A DNA stretch of 64,000 nucleotides from Endothia cerciana (lineage: Eukaryota > Ascomycota > Sordariomycetes > Diaporthales > Cryphonectriaceae): positions 744,001-808,000 of the forward strand of contig JALRMH010000004.1 of NCBI GenBank assembly GCA_026119935.1, in the 5' to 3' direction. This document shows positions 22,731 to 34,305 of the stretch, piece after piece. Each line of letters begins with the position of its first letter. Within the stretch, counting starts at the first letter, position 1. Below the pieces are notes generated by a model. It searched no databases. It saw only the letters and a list, made by a program, of their open reading frames with translations, and was not told where the DNA came from. Both the position numbers and the translations under genes were made by a program.

Positions 22731-23343
22731 TCTCAACCCATCCTATATCCTCTGAAGCACGAGGTGATCTGGCCTGTTAGCCTGATCTAGCCGGCTGCGG
22801 AGGTAAACAAGCAGGGCGAGAAGGGGGCGCCTGTTCCAGATTGTCACAGAGTATGAACAGAATTCTGCGACCGGACCAGTGAGGAACACAGGCGACATTG
22901 TGAGGGATGAGCTTGAGACATGATTTGCTGCTGTCATCTGAAACGGGGCCGGCTTTCAAGAAGGAGTCGGGATCACCTACAGCCGCGTCTCGCTTCGACC
23001 GGGAGGAGTTGATGCTGTTACCAGTGGGGCACCGAGCCAGCCGCATCTGTTAGGGGGCCAGGCGGCTCCAGCATACTATCCTCTAGCACTGCACCACGGT
23101 CCGATGTGGGCAGCCTATCTTCCCTCGAGGTACCCTTGTACCATCTGCTGGACCGTGCTTCCAACCTCAACCGTTCGTTGTCGCAGGCCGTATCGCCCTC
23201 CTATCGAGCCGCCTCTCTCGCAACGTTTGACGTCTACCGAGGCACCAGCCATGCAGCAAGCCTGACTGGCAAGTATACCTTTACAGAGCTGCCGTCAGAG
23301 AGATACCTTGTATCCGTTGACATGATAATATGGGACAGTCCAA

Positions 23344-23374
<31 letters not shown>

Positions 23375-23380
23375 AGAAGA
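23344..23380. repeat. (GAA)n-rich microsatellite
   Basis: Purine tract of GAA/GGAA units at the 3' side of 23340. It encodes the spurious poly-Glu of an otherwise featureless frame. Confidence 0.8.
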
Positions 23381-24007
23381 TAGCCGCCTTGGCGGTTGGC
23401 CACACGCCGACCCTAGGGCTCATCCGGGTAGTCGAGCTCTTCATCCCAACTCCTGTGTCAACACAACTTGCCGATCCGACTTCATGCCTCCCGAAACTAA
23501 GCGATCCGCAAGGCATTCGGCCCCGGATAGGCAGCAACGGACTGTGCTGCTGCTGTGTTCTGTCCTTGGAGAAGCCGTCAAGCCGCAACAGCATGGGCAC
23601 AGGTTAGAGCCATCGAGTACACCAGCCTCCACTGATTTGACTTCGATAGAAGCATCGTCGGGGAACGCTTCCTCCCCGCAGCTCTGAATCTCCACTCTGG
23701 ATCTACTGCTAGGCAGTCGTATGCCGCCCACCTGTTGAGCTTGTGCCAACAGCCGACCGTCCAAGAAAGTCTAGTGGCAGCTGTATAGAGGAGGATTAAT
23801 TACATGCAGCCAAGTTATACATACCAACCTGCTTAGCGCACAGCAGTACAGCAAGATCTACCGCAATATGCGCGGCTCGACGACACCTGGGCAGCAGTTG
23901 AAAACAATACCAGTCACAGACCTTCAGAAATTGCTCCTGCCAAGATTCGTCCGGAAAATAAAGATCGAGTCGAACCCGGTTTACAGGTCCCACAACAGAT
24001 CGCCTTT

Positions 24008-24022
24008 GGGGGGGGGGGGGGG
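24008..24022. repeat. G15 mononucleotide tract
   Basis: Run of 15 G followed by further G-rich sequence. Confidence 0.85.
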
Positions 24023-24638
24023 TGGAGGGGGCCTGTTCCAGGGCTGGAGATTCCCGGTGTTTTTCCCGCTGGGTTGGCAGCTTCAGCCTCAAGTCGTCAT
24101 CCATCAATGCCGAGTTGTGGCTAGAGCATTACACTTCGTCTCCGGGTAGCGATTGGCAGCTGAGGGCCTGGAGTTCTCCGGGCCGGATCTGTACCTCGGA
24201 CCTGGTCCGCCAGGTCGACGACTCTATGTCCAGGGCTGACGGCGGCCTTCTTCGGCGGTCCAGTGACCCGTTTACCACTCACATCGTCCGCCTCGATGCC
24301 GCCTGTTCACGCCTCTACGTGGCTGTGTGCCAAGGATTCCGGATGCAAAGCATTTCCGTCCCCAAGGCTTGGGCTCTTCCATTTTAAGATCCGACCAGGC
24401 GATTGGGCACGCATGTCCAGCTGGATCGACCGGCCCGCGGCTTGGGGGCCGTCAGGCCGATGATCCTGCCAGGGTAGCCAGTGACACATGGTCGAGGCGA
24501 GTCGGATCTAGGTTACAGATCAATAGATATGACCGTGACAAGGCTTGGGAGAATCCCAGTACCCTCCTTCTCTTTGCCTGACTATCGCTCTGTCAACAAG
24601 GAACCTAGCCTTGCGTCAATCATGACTTTCGCTTCTTT

Positions 24639-24652
24639 CCCCCCCCCCCCCC
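24639..24652. repeat. C14 mononucleotide tract
   Basis: Run of 14 C, about 620 bp from the G15 tract at 24008, so the pair could be slippage-prone or structure-forming. Confidence 0.85.
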
Positions 24653-27600
24653 TTCTCTCGTGCGACTGTTTCTACGACCAGGTCTCGTAACGTGACCCTT
24701 GCTGACTTGAAGGAGGGGAGAGGGGGGGGGACATCGTGTCGGCATCGCATAAACAGTTCGATGCACGCTCGTGCCCAGGACGGATGAGTACCCGGATACG
24801 GGGAAACAGGTCTGTTGTGTTTCACCACGCCAAGATCTCATGAGCGGCTAGATGGCATGTTTCCCATACCGTGCTCGATATAGACATACATTGTTCCTTC
24901 CCCGATCGGTGCACTCTCCGTTCCTACGTCAAGAGCTTACTTGATGCCCCGTGCAACCTCTCAGGTGTCAGTGTTGTGGATCGCCGGTTCTTACAACCCT
25001 GACACGCGTGTGACTTTGACGTGCTTTCCCGGCGCTCGTCCAAACATCGGAATCGTTACATGCCCGCAGCTTATTGCCAACAGCCTTGTCTGCGACCTGC
25101 CATCCTCACCAGGCCGATGGGTGGAGCGGGATGGCTTCTCCGGCCTTCTCAGCTGCATACTCAGTGAGCGTGTCCAAGGTTCCCTTACCGCCTCTTCCAT
25201 GCTCTGTCGACCAGTCGTTCTTCTCTCATCATACAGTACGCCACAAACAGCTTCAAGATACCATCATGGCGTTACTTTACAGTCCGTCTTCTCCGGAACT
25301 GATCCATGAAGAAGGTCGGTGCCTTCAGCGGACACATCTGCGCCGAGAAAAAAAAAAATGAAGGCCATATCCCTAGGAACGGGCCAGCATCCATGCGGCA
25401 AACGAGGGCCTATAGTAACATGTACACAAGGGCAGAAGCCCACCAGCTAGATAGCCGAGATTCGTTCAGCCCCCCAAAAAGCGAGCGACGTGGCGTGACT
25501 CTATCTACGGCGCCGGAACGACTGGACAATTTGTAGAATGCATATCAGCCATATCACTGGGCCCATCCGTCGATGTCATGAGCGCGTGGGTCCGGGTAAA
25601 ATCGGTGGAAGATTCTCTGCCCCTTTGACGCGCAGAAACTGATTTTATAGCTTCCCATTACCTCAATAGTAAGTTGTACGAGCAGCTACGAAGCAGACTG
25701 ACCGGCCGCGTGACGGGTCAGGCTATGTTCAGCTTGCTTCCGCTGGTGACTCCACGCCGTGCCCAGGTGGCGGAGGGAGGTTGTGCGAGCAGTAGACCAG
25801 AAGTGTAAATTAGATGTAGGCACTGGGCCATTGAACTCTCAATTCCGAACCAACACCAATCGAAACACAATCCGATTCGCAACGAAAACAAGACCATAGT
25901 TACAAAACATAAGAAACACTATCAGGTAAGAGCGGCTAGGAGCCGCAGGCTACCAGAGATGCTATGCTCATGGCACGCACGCTGGGACCATCTCCTGGAT
26001 GTCCGAGAGCGTCCTCTCGGGCGGAGGATACAGTCGTGTTGATCCGGTCTATAGGCGGACCCGCCCCTTCGAGCGGCGCAGAGTCCTTTAATCTAGGCCC
26101 TGGACGTCGATTCTGCTGGCTATTGGACTGACCGCCGCATAATGCAGTGGATCTCACGTCTCTCTGGCTCTGGGTATGGGAGACGTTCCCAACGGGGCTC
26201 TGTGCATCGAAGACGTCGCGACGGACTAGGGATAGGAACAGGTAGCTGGGCGAGAGGCCGTGAACGCTTCCATAGGTAAAGAATCCGGTCCCTTGGCGTG
26301 CGGCTAATGACAAATCTTCATTGAGCACAAATTACTGTCTATATTCTCTCGAGTAGCCCCCACCTACGGATCATGGAATCGAAACTGGAGCTGTCTGTAA
26401 GACGGCGTAGAAAGGCCTCGCGCATGTAGAACGGCCTGGATAAAACTCCAGATGATCCCTCAGAATGGTGAAGTGATAGGAAAAACCCAAGCTCATCGCC
26501 TAGATAGAGTACCGCTCCGGGGAGAGAGACGAAAGCTGGGTCTGACTAAAGAGGGTTGTCTCTAAGCTTCAGGTTGCTGCCCCGACGGTGCCACCACTCG
26601 CCGCCTAGGAATGCAGTTTTAGCCGTGGACCTGAGATCTGTGTAGCCGGAACCAGGTGTCCTCAAGTGCTTGGCCTATGCCGCAACTTCATGTTCCCCGT
26701 CATTCAAAGGAATATTGCTCACTCAGACACGTTACAGGACCAAGGTGCTACCTGATAATAATAACTCCAGAGTTCTGTTGGCAAGAACTAGATATCGCCA
26801 CAGCCCGTCGGATCTCCCTCTTCTGAAGTTCTACGCACCCCAAACTCTTACTACTCGATTTATAGAACACCAGCCATGGTCAATGTGGCTAAGCAGGTGG
26901 ACGGATCAGGCGTGACGAGCACAAACGCCACCTCATCTCCCTCAAGCAGCAACCAGATGAGCAGAGACCTCCAAAGGGTTGAGGATACGAACAATGATGA
27001 GTAGGGTGAAGCTTACTGCGAGAAGGAGACTAAGAGGCAGTATGTACCATGTCTAGCTTCTGTCTTGCTGGTTCGCAAGACAACACAGGTGGTCTTCCTC
27101 CAAGCCAGGCTCGTGCTCGGGGACCTAGCAGTCGCCAGGCCGGGCTAATGGATTCTGGAGCAGCAAAGAACACTAGTGCTGTTAATTACAGGTGCTCTGG
27201 TGATTCGAGATAAAATTGATAAATGGGCCGAGAGCTGGCAGGCTGCCCAGTGGTTGTTGCCTGCAATGCTCAGGGCTTGCCACTCGTTTTTGGTTACAGA
27301 AAGAACGCTTGTTATTGCACAGCAGCTACATTACAAAACATATCACCTGGGCCATCAAGACATCGGAGTAAGGACACAGTCACTAGAAAGGCCACTACCA
27401 AAACTCCCGACATATAGAAATACAAGGGGGCCCATCTCTCAAGTCTCTAAGAATGAGCAGCTATGGCACATCATCCAGGTCTGAGTCGAACATTACACAC
27501 CAACATGACGAGCATAGCACTTGGATACATGTTGCCAAGAATATAAAGCAGGGAGCAGTGTCACCCAGCCAGTCACTGCTTAGCGGCAAGATGCCATGAC

Positions 27601-29562
27601 ACCATCATCAAACTCTCAGCCAGGCACCGACCTCTTTAGGTTGCCACAGGCTGTTGCTCCTGGCTTTGGGTATTGGAGGCTGGATTTTGGAAGACACATG
27701 ACACTTTTCCAAGCAAGATCGTCATCTCTGCCGTCATATCATGTCTCTCCAAGGTTGCTAGCGCTGGCGACACCAGGAATGATGGTGATCTACCACGGAC
27801 GCCTAGTTCCGCAAGGGCAGCTCTATGTCGAGTTGGGGCTGCATCTCAAAGACTCTTGCGCAACTGACCTTACCACATAAGGCAAGTCCAGAGCCTTTGC
27901 CCTATCTTGCACTTGCAAGAGGGTCAGACTCTGCCAGAGTCCTTGACCGCGTCAACCCTGGCGGGACTGGCTCGAAACGCGACCCCCGTAGCATCAACAA
28001 AAGCCTGCCGCGCCAAGAGTGGAGGCCGTGAGACCAACAGCAATCGACCTGTGCTGCACGGTACCCGCTGCCTGAATCATAACAGCCTTGAGAGGCGAGG
28101 CTCTCACTGGACGCTCCTGCTCGGCCTCGGAAGGTCCTATCACTGGCCTGGGCCAAGGTGCCTCCACCGCCTGACGACCCCGAGGACTTCTGTGTGTCTG
28201 ACTCGGGCCGATGTGACGACGTCTCGGCCAGGATACGGAGGTTTCGATCCCTGAAACATCTGGGCCCGTGGATGCGCACGAACGCACCTCTGGCTGGTCG
28301 TCTGCTCAAAGGCCTCGTGCCTGCAGGGTTGTAACGTCCTGGTCGAGCCGCACACACGCGGTCGACAGTTGACCGGCCGTCTCCAGTCCCAACAAAACCT
28401 TTGTCGAGCTGTCAGGGGCCAACGTGGCAGCTCGACCAGCTCACTGACTGCGGGACGTCACTGCATGCACGCCTGCCCTGTCCATCGAGATATGTTGTTA
28501 CTCAGGGGGGGGGGTTAAATTGCTGTGCCCACATATAATCTTATCAGATCGATCACAGGCCGAGGATTGGCTGGGAGACCGGCGCACAGGAGCAGCAGTC
28601 CGACCTCGGCCGGACCGCGGGCGATTGATTAGATGCGATGGGTAGAAGTCCGGCACTGTCCCGCACTGTGTTTCGGCCTTCTTCCCGCCCTGCTCGCGGC
28701 GATCTCCTGCCCGCATGAAGTGGGCGGTCCGGAGGCGAGCAGCGGCGGTTCTTTCCCCCTTTCCTCCCCTCCGGCGGGCCACTGGCCGCAAGGTGACGGG
28801 CTTCTCCCCCCGGCTTTGAACAGCGAGACCACGCTGGCCTTGCGGGCAGGTGATGCGCACCAGTATGGAGGAAGCCGGGGTTCCAAGTTGTTTCCAGCAG
28901 GACGGATGGCGTGGCGCACCCACCACACCATCTCCTCCACCCTACTGCGACCCTGCCGTCGTATCCCGGTCTCGAGCCCGTCGAGATGAGCAGCCGGGAC
29001 ATGCAGGCGCTCGTGCTCGACAGAGGCCCCATTCCTGGACATATCTCATGGGCCGCCTGGCCTCTTCTCAGCGGGCTCGCCTCCTCGGCGTCGCACGCAT
29101 CACCGGCTGGAATCTTCCTCTCCTGGCGTCGACCTGACGGGGGTTACGAGCGCCGGAATGGGCAGGTGAAACAAAAGACTAGGGCGGGGCGAGGGATCCA
29201 AGATTATCAGATGGGGCGATAATCGCGAAACCTATGCCGCTTTGTTGATCTCCGGGAGCGTCAGGCCACAACCCGATAAACCTTGGTGAGCAGCAGCCCC
29301 AGCGCATCCTTGAGGGTCATCCTCGGGCAGAGCCTGGCAAGGCACCCCAGCATGCCATGCTATGCCGTGCCATTCCCAACCCTGCCCGGTCTGCAAGTCG
29401 TCACGGGCCACGCCAACCTCAAGGAGGGAAAAGGAGGCGTCAAGGGGCGTCGGCTTCGTCTCCCCCTCCCCCTCTTCCCCACCGGCGGCACGAGAACGAG
29501 ACAGGTCAAGATATTGTTCGTCAGGGCCTGTGATTGTGATAATCTCTGAGCCGTAGACTGCC

Positions 29563-29601
29563 GTGTCATGTCATGTCATGTCATGTCAGGTCATGTCATG
29601 T
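29563..29601. repeat. Pentanucleotide tandem ATGTC, about 8 copies
   Basis: Head-to-tail ATGTC units with one variant (CAGGT) near 29588. Intergenic. Confidence 0.9.
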
Positions 29602-30980
29602 GCACTGTCCAGCCTGTGCACCGGACAATGTACCCGGGAGGCGGGAGGGTGTCGTCAGGCCATATGCAATCTGACCTCAATTTTACGCCACCTGATCCGG
29701 GGCCCGGAATGCTCTGTGCAGATACTACTTATGTGCAATAAGCATCCCAAACCCCCTATCGTGCAGTGGCTGATAGCACGGAAGCCGGAGGAGGGTGGGC
29801 TCGTCAAGGAGACATCTGCGGATGAACGGTCCGCTGGCAGATGCAAACCAACAAGGAGCAACCACCCACTGCTGACGAAGCCAGGCCCCTACAGTCAGAC
29901 CCTACGTACTATGTTATAGAGTAGTACGCGTCGTTCTAATCTTGGGAGACGAGGGTAGGGCCTCCCCCCCACCCCCCACCCGGACCTATTACATACTACT
30001 ATGGCATGTAGTGGTAGTCAGCCAGGAGGGGAAAGGAAAAGAAAAAAGAACGTTAAAAAAAAAGAAAAAAAGACACGCAGTGTAAGAAGACCCCGTCGGT
30101 CACATCCGGTCGGGGCGCAGCGGGGCACAGGGGCTGGAATGGCACGGGGAAACAGTGCACCCCCCCTCCCGGGTCCCATCCATGGCCCATCTGGCCCATC
30201 TTACTATGGTAGCCCTGCCAGGCCCTGGCTAGGCCCTTTGCTGTGCCCATCCCCATCTGAACTGGGGGGCCGAGGACCGGCTCACATCCTCCCCACCCCA
30301 AAAAAAACCTTAAGCAACACAGTGCGTATCTCTGCCCCCCCCCACCTGATTGGGCATTGCCCCCAAGGACTGATGTAGTTGTGGGGCAGGTCTTTGCTCA
30401 TCCATTTTCTTGTGGGCGGCGGGTGCCACATTATGCCATCACTTTATCTGATCCGCACCCCAAAAAGACGCCCCTTCCCACCCCCCGACAAGGCTCCTCC
30501 TGCCAGCAGAGGTCTGGGTGCTTTCTCATCACCACCGCCGCCGCCCGACCAAGCAAGCAAGCAAGCAGTGCCCCCCCTCTCACCCTCGCCCTCCTCACCA
30601 GTCAACCACCGGCGAACCTCGAGGCCTCACCCATTGATTGTATCGTACAAAATCATTGATAACCTGCGTCCCCTATCCGTCCTGCCTGGGGGTGAAGGAA
30701 CCTTGACCTCCCAGAACCGCAGTCCACTGATCCGATAATCGACCGTGGCGCTCCCGTCTTAGTCTGTGGTCTAAATCTCTCCCCCCGAGGAGTGGTTCAT
30801 GCAGCCGCTGCCTCAGGCCTGCAAAGTCACCACTGCTGCCGCCCCTCCACCCCGCCGGCCACAGCCCACGTCGAGCCCCCCCAAAACCTCCCCCCCCCCC
30901 CACCTGCTGGCAGCCTTCAGTCCCACAACCTTGCCGTGACCACCCTGAAAACCACGACGACAACCAGTCCGGCAGCCAGG

Positions 30981-32840
30981 ATGATGTCCGCATCGTCACT
31001 TCAGCTACCTATGCCGGCCAAGCCTGGCCAGTGTTGTGCACCCGAGGAGCCTATGGCTTCCTCCACAGCACCGTCACTCACCTTCTCAGAGCATTCTGAC
31101 GACGAGCAGGACGTCGACGACGCCTTCCCCACCGAGGCCCGCCGACGGCGTGCCTCTACCCGGCTGATCGCCCAGAATGCCGAGGACGTCCAGCGCATCA
31201 CTGGGGAGTCCACGGCCCAGCTTGCAGCCAGATGCTGCGGGGGCGGCTGCTGTCTCAGCGCGGGGGGCAAGCAGGACGGTGTCGAGTACGAGAAGGTCCA
31301 GCTGCCAGACAATGACGCCTTCAGGTCGCTCTGCCTGGACATCGACGAGATCCCTACCATCCTGACCAACGTGGTGGACATGCCCGAGCAGACTGCCCGG
31401 CTGGAGCCCCTCAGGCGACCCTCCGACCTGCCTTCCCCTCCGCTGTCGGCCGTATCACGGGCTAGCACTTCAGACGGTGACAGCCTGGAGCGGGGTACCC
31501 AGAAGTCCCTACGGCAGCCAGCCCTCGGAGACATCGACACCTCAATCCAGCCTCCGAGTTTCGTCCAGCCGCACCCCCCGTACCATGTCCACCCTGCCAA
31601 GATACACAATGTGCGGGAGCTGACCCGTCCGGGCGCCGAGAAGAGGACCTTCCACTTCGACATCGACGTCACCGACTACCCTGATGCTGAGGGTGTCGAC
31701 TTCAAGGTCGGAGGTGCCATTGGCGTCTCCGCCCCCAACGAGGAGAATGACGTCGACGAGATCCTCGACCTCCTCCTCATCCCCCGCTTCCAGCGCGACA
31801 GGCCGGTCATGCTGCGGACGACCAGGGGCCGCTGGCCGACGGTCTGGGGTGAGGACAAGGCGCGTGAGCTGGTCACGACGCGCCGCGACCTCCTCACCTG
31901 GTGCTCCGACATCCAGTCCTACCCGCCCACGAAGCAGCTGCTGCGCGTCATGGCCGAGCACGCGACGGAGGAGGACGAGCGCAAGATCCTGACGTTCCTG
32001 TGCTCCGGGGACGGCCAGGGGGTCTTCTGCGACTTCCGCACCGGCCCTCACGTGTCGCTCTGCCAGCTCCTGCACGCATTCCCCAGCGCGAAGCCGCCGC
32101 TGGACCTCCTCCTCAGCGTCCTCCAGCCCATCATGCCCCGCTTCTACTCCCTCTCCAACGACCCCCACGACTCCTTCGAGACCCGGGACGGGAAGACACG
32201 CCGTCTGATCGAGATCGCGGTCACGGTCCACGAGGCCGCGGACTGGAGGAAGGGGTCGCGAACGGGTGTCGGCTCGGGCTTCTTCCAGCGGCAGGCGCTC
32301 AAGTACATCGAGGCGGAGGCGCGCGGCGTCAGGGACCCACAGATCTACGTCCCCATGTTCAAGGGCCTGATGGCGAACCCGCTGGCCAAGGAGTTCGTGT
32401 CGGACGGGCCCATGCTCCTTATCGGGGCCGGCGTGGGCATCGCGCCGTTCCGCGGCTTCGTGCAGCGCCGCCTCAAGACCGCCAACTGCGCCAACAAGGT
32501 CTGGGTGCTGCAGGGCATCCGCGACTCGCTCGTCGACGAGATCTACAGCGGCGAGTGGGGGGTGCACGAGGACGAGGTCAAGCGGGTCGTCGAGAGCCGC
32601 GTCGGCGAGGGCCGCTACGTCCAGGAGGAGGTGCTCCACCAGGCCGACCTGGTCTGGTATGTCATCAACGCCGTCGACGGCCGCGTGTTCGTCTGCGGCA
32701 GCAGCAAGGGCATGGGCGAGGGCGTGGAGGACGCGCTGGTCCGGGTCGCCATGCAGAAGGGCAACCTGGGGGAGAGCGAGGCGAAGAAGTACTGGGACCT
32801 GAAGAGGGAGGTCGGCCAATATATCGCCGAGACGTGGTGA
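30981..32840 (+). CDS. FAD/NADPH reductase of the cytochrome P450 reductase type, lacking the FMN domain
   Basis: Single exon, 619 aa, from the ATG pair at 30981; the frame runs back to a GTG at 30792 without an ATG. The C-terminal two thirds match the FAD- and NADPH-binding module of P450/sulfite/methionine synthase reductases: VRELTRPGAEKRTFHFDID, FAD motif RFYSLSND starting at residue 387, nucleotide-phosphate motif GAGVGIAPFRGF at 482-493, VFVCGSSKGMGEGVEDAL, and a C-terminal Trp (AETW) like the Trp that stacks on the flavin in the family. There is no flavodoxin (FMN) domain. Instead the N-terminal 230 residues are acidic and Ser-rich with a paired-cysteine motif CCGGGCC (Cys85, 86, 90, 91). 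It is expected to pass electrons from NADPH via FAD to an unknown acceptor; such proteins are often labelled riboflavin-synthase-domain-like. The nitroreductase gene follows about 1.5 kb downstream on the same strand. Confidence 0.82.
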   Translation: MMSASSLQLPMPAKPGQCCAPEEPMASSTAPSLTFSEHSDDEQDVDDAFPTEARRRRASTRLIAQNAEDVQRITGESTAQLAARCCGGGCCLSAGGKQDGVEYEKVQLPDNDAFRSLCLDIDEIPTILTNVVDMPEQTARLEPLRRPSDLPSPPLSAVSRASTSDGDSLERGTQKSLRQPALGDIDTSIQPPSFVQPHPPYHVHPAKIHNVRELTRPGAEKRTFHFDIDVTDYPDAEGVDFKVGGAIGVSAPNEENDVDEILDLLLIPRFQRDRPVMLRTTRGRWPTVWGEDKARELVTTRRDLLTWCSDIQSYPPTKQLLRVMAEHATEEDERKILTFLCSGDGQGVFCDFRTGPHVSLCQLLHAFPSAKPPLDLLLSVLQPIMPRFYSLSNDPHDSFETRDGKTRRLIEIAVTVHEAADWRKGSRTGVGSGFFQRQALKYIEAEARGVRDPQIYVPMFKGLMANPLAKEFVSDGPMLLIGAGVGIAPFRGFVQRRLKTANCANKVWVLQGIRDSLVDEIYSGEWGVHEDEVKRVVESRVGEGRYVQEEVLHQADLVWYVINAVDGRVFVCGSSKGMGEGVEDALVRVAMQKGNLGESEAKKYWDLKREVGQYIAETW

Positions 32841-32986
32841 TTGACTGCCAGGGGGAGAAGGGGTGGGATCTCCGATCCGAATACCACATCTCACGTCCGC
32901 CTACGACCGACCCCGACCCCGAGGCCGAGGCCGGACCTTCGGGCGCGGTGTTCAAAACAAAACCAACCTTCGAGCAGCGATCCCTA

Positions 32987-33023
32987 ACCACACCACACCA
33001 CACCACACCACACCACACCACAC
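32987..33023. repeat. Pentanucleotide tandem CCACA, about 7 copies
   Basis: Perfect CCACA units about 150 bp after the reductase stop codon. Confidence 0.9.
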
Positions 33024-33991
33024 GGCCCTCGGTGTACCAAAAGAAAGGACAAAAGTTTTAGAATTACGCTATCGCACAAGCCAGCAAGCATTCAGTCATC
33101 GGACTCAGGAGCACAGAATAGGGAAAAAGGGGCACTTGCACACAGGCGTTCACGGCTCGGGATGAAGGGGAGAGGGAGGAGGGAAAACGCCCGAGACCAC
33201 CGACCTCTCGTCTTGTCTTGGGCGTCTCGCTGGCGTTCATCCGGAACTTTTGCTTGGACTGTACAATACACTACACTACATAGACCGAGGATGCCCTCCC
33301 CTGCCCGCCATGGGCTCATTATGGCCACATGCACACTGTTAACAGTGGTCTTGGCAGGGCCTCACAAATATTGAGATTGACTGCACGTTCTTGCGCGTAT
33401 TCTCCCACTGCAGCCACACCCCCGAGTGCCCTGACAGCCCACTCCGCAACGTCGTGCGGGCAGGCATCGCGACACACACACGAGTCAAGCCGGCGACCAG
33501 CCGAGCTGCACCCGGGCGGGTCCTGGCCTGGGCCGCTCTGGGTTTGCAATCTTTAGTCATCAGCACCCGCAGGCCAGAAGCGGGTTTACAAATGCTTCGA
33601 AATCCAGAAGCAGCAGCCCAATCAGGGGGGGGCCCTATCGCCCCGAGGACCCAGAGATTTGGGGCCCCACCCGGATGGGGGCAGGACGGCAGGGGGGTAC
33701 AGAGCACGGCATCCCGCCTAAGAAAGTCTACCACTCAAAGTATAAAATAAAAAAAATCATCAACCGCGGCGGGGCATCGAGCAGGATACACCCCGTTACC
33801 GTAAATCCGTCGGCGCCCCGCCGCCGGGGGGGGGGGGGCGTGGGTGGCGGAGGTTTGTCTTGGGCATCCTTGGGCTTATACCTTTTTGCACCCTGGCTGA
33901 GGGACTATGTCATCGAGACAAGCAATGATTGATAAGGGTTGGAAATAGGGGATACCGTGGTGGATACGTAACAGACCCCGTATCCGATGGT

Positions 33992-34031
33992 GGGAGGGGG
34001 AGGAGGAGGAGGAGGAGGAGGAGGAGGAGGA
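33992..34031. repeat. (GGA)n microsatellite
   Basis: GGA triplets preceded by G-rich sequence, in the promoter-side spacer of the nitroreductase. Confidence 0.88.
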
Positions 34032-34220
34032 CACGATCCGTCTTCAGAAGACGAGAATTCTAGAAGATACGCGATACCACCACGTACTATAAACTACAAC
34101 CCCTCCTACCCAAACTACCCCCCCCCCTCCTTATCCATTCTTGCATCTATAGTCCACTTTTTTTTCTTTCTTTCTAGAGCACGATTTTCTGCGTCAGCCG
34201 TTGGTCATCAAATCAGAGCT

Positions 34221-34228
<8 letters not shown>

Positions 34229-34254
<26 letters not shown>
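34229..34254. repeat. (GA)n microsatellite before the nitroreductase start
   Basis: Thirteen GA units after an A8 run, 52 bp upstream of the ATG at 34306; probably in the 5' UTR or core promoter. Confidence 0.88.
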
Positions 34255-34305
34255 TAAAACCCGCCTTGCGTGCTTTTCTCGTCTGCCATCTGCCCGTGCG
34301 AAAGT

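Larger units (their letters stand above)
21643..30980. other. Gene-poor region of about 9 kb
   Basis: No frame here has a recognisable domain or a convincing start. The region contains the P450 promoter side (21.7-22.3 kb), a GCTGC pentamer array, GAA and ATGTC repeats, G15 at 24008-24022, C12-C14 tracts, and moderately AT-rich stretches around 25.5-27.6 kb. Weakly protein-like frames occur on the minus strand at 25936-26328 (no ATG start) and the plus strand at 27170-27880, but none is coherent. It may be decayed repeat DNA or contain unrecognised noncoding transcripts. Confidence 0.5.
32841..34305. other. Intergenic region with pentamer, GGA and GA repeats
   Basis: Contains the reductase 3' UTR with an ACACC/CACAC-type pentamer array, a G13 tract at 33826-33838, a GGA tract at 33992-34031, C-rich DNA near 34122 and a GA tract at 34229-34254 about 50 bp before the nitroreductase start. 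No gene seen. Confidence 0.5.

Noticed and set aside
28225..28260. Possible tRNA B-box (GGTTTCGATCCCTG)
   Set aside because: No A-box, no cloverleaf arms at the right distance. No convincing tRNA was found anywhere in the window.
31542..32894. 450-codon minus-strand frame opposite the FAD/NADPH reductase
   Set aside because: Antisense shadow in GC-rich coding DNA; composition is Leu/Asp/Val/Arg-rich without any domain.
31901..33061. 386-codon plus-strand frame overlapping the reductase in another phase
   Set aside because: Pro/Arg/Gly-rich out-of-frame reading of the same exon.
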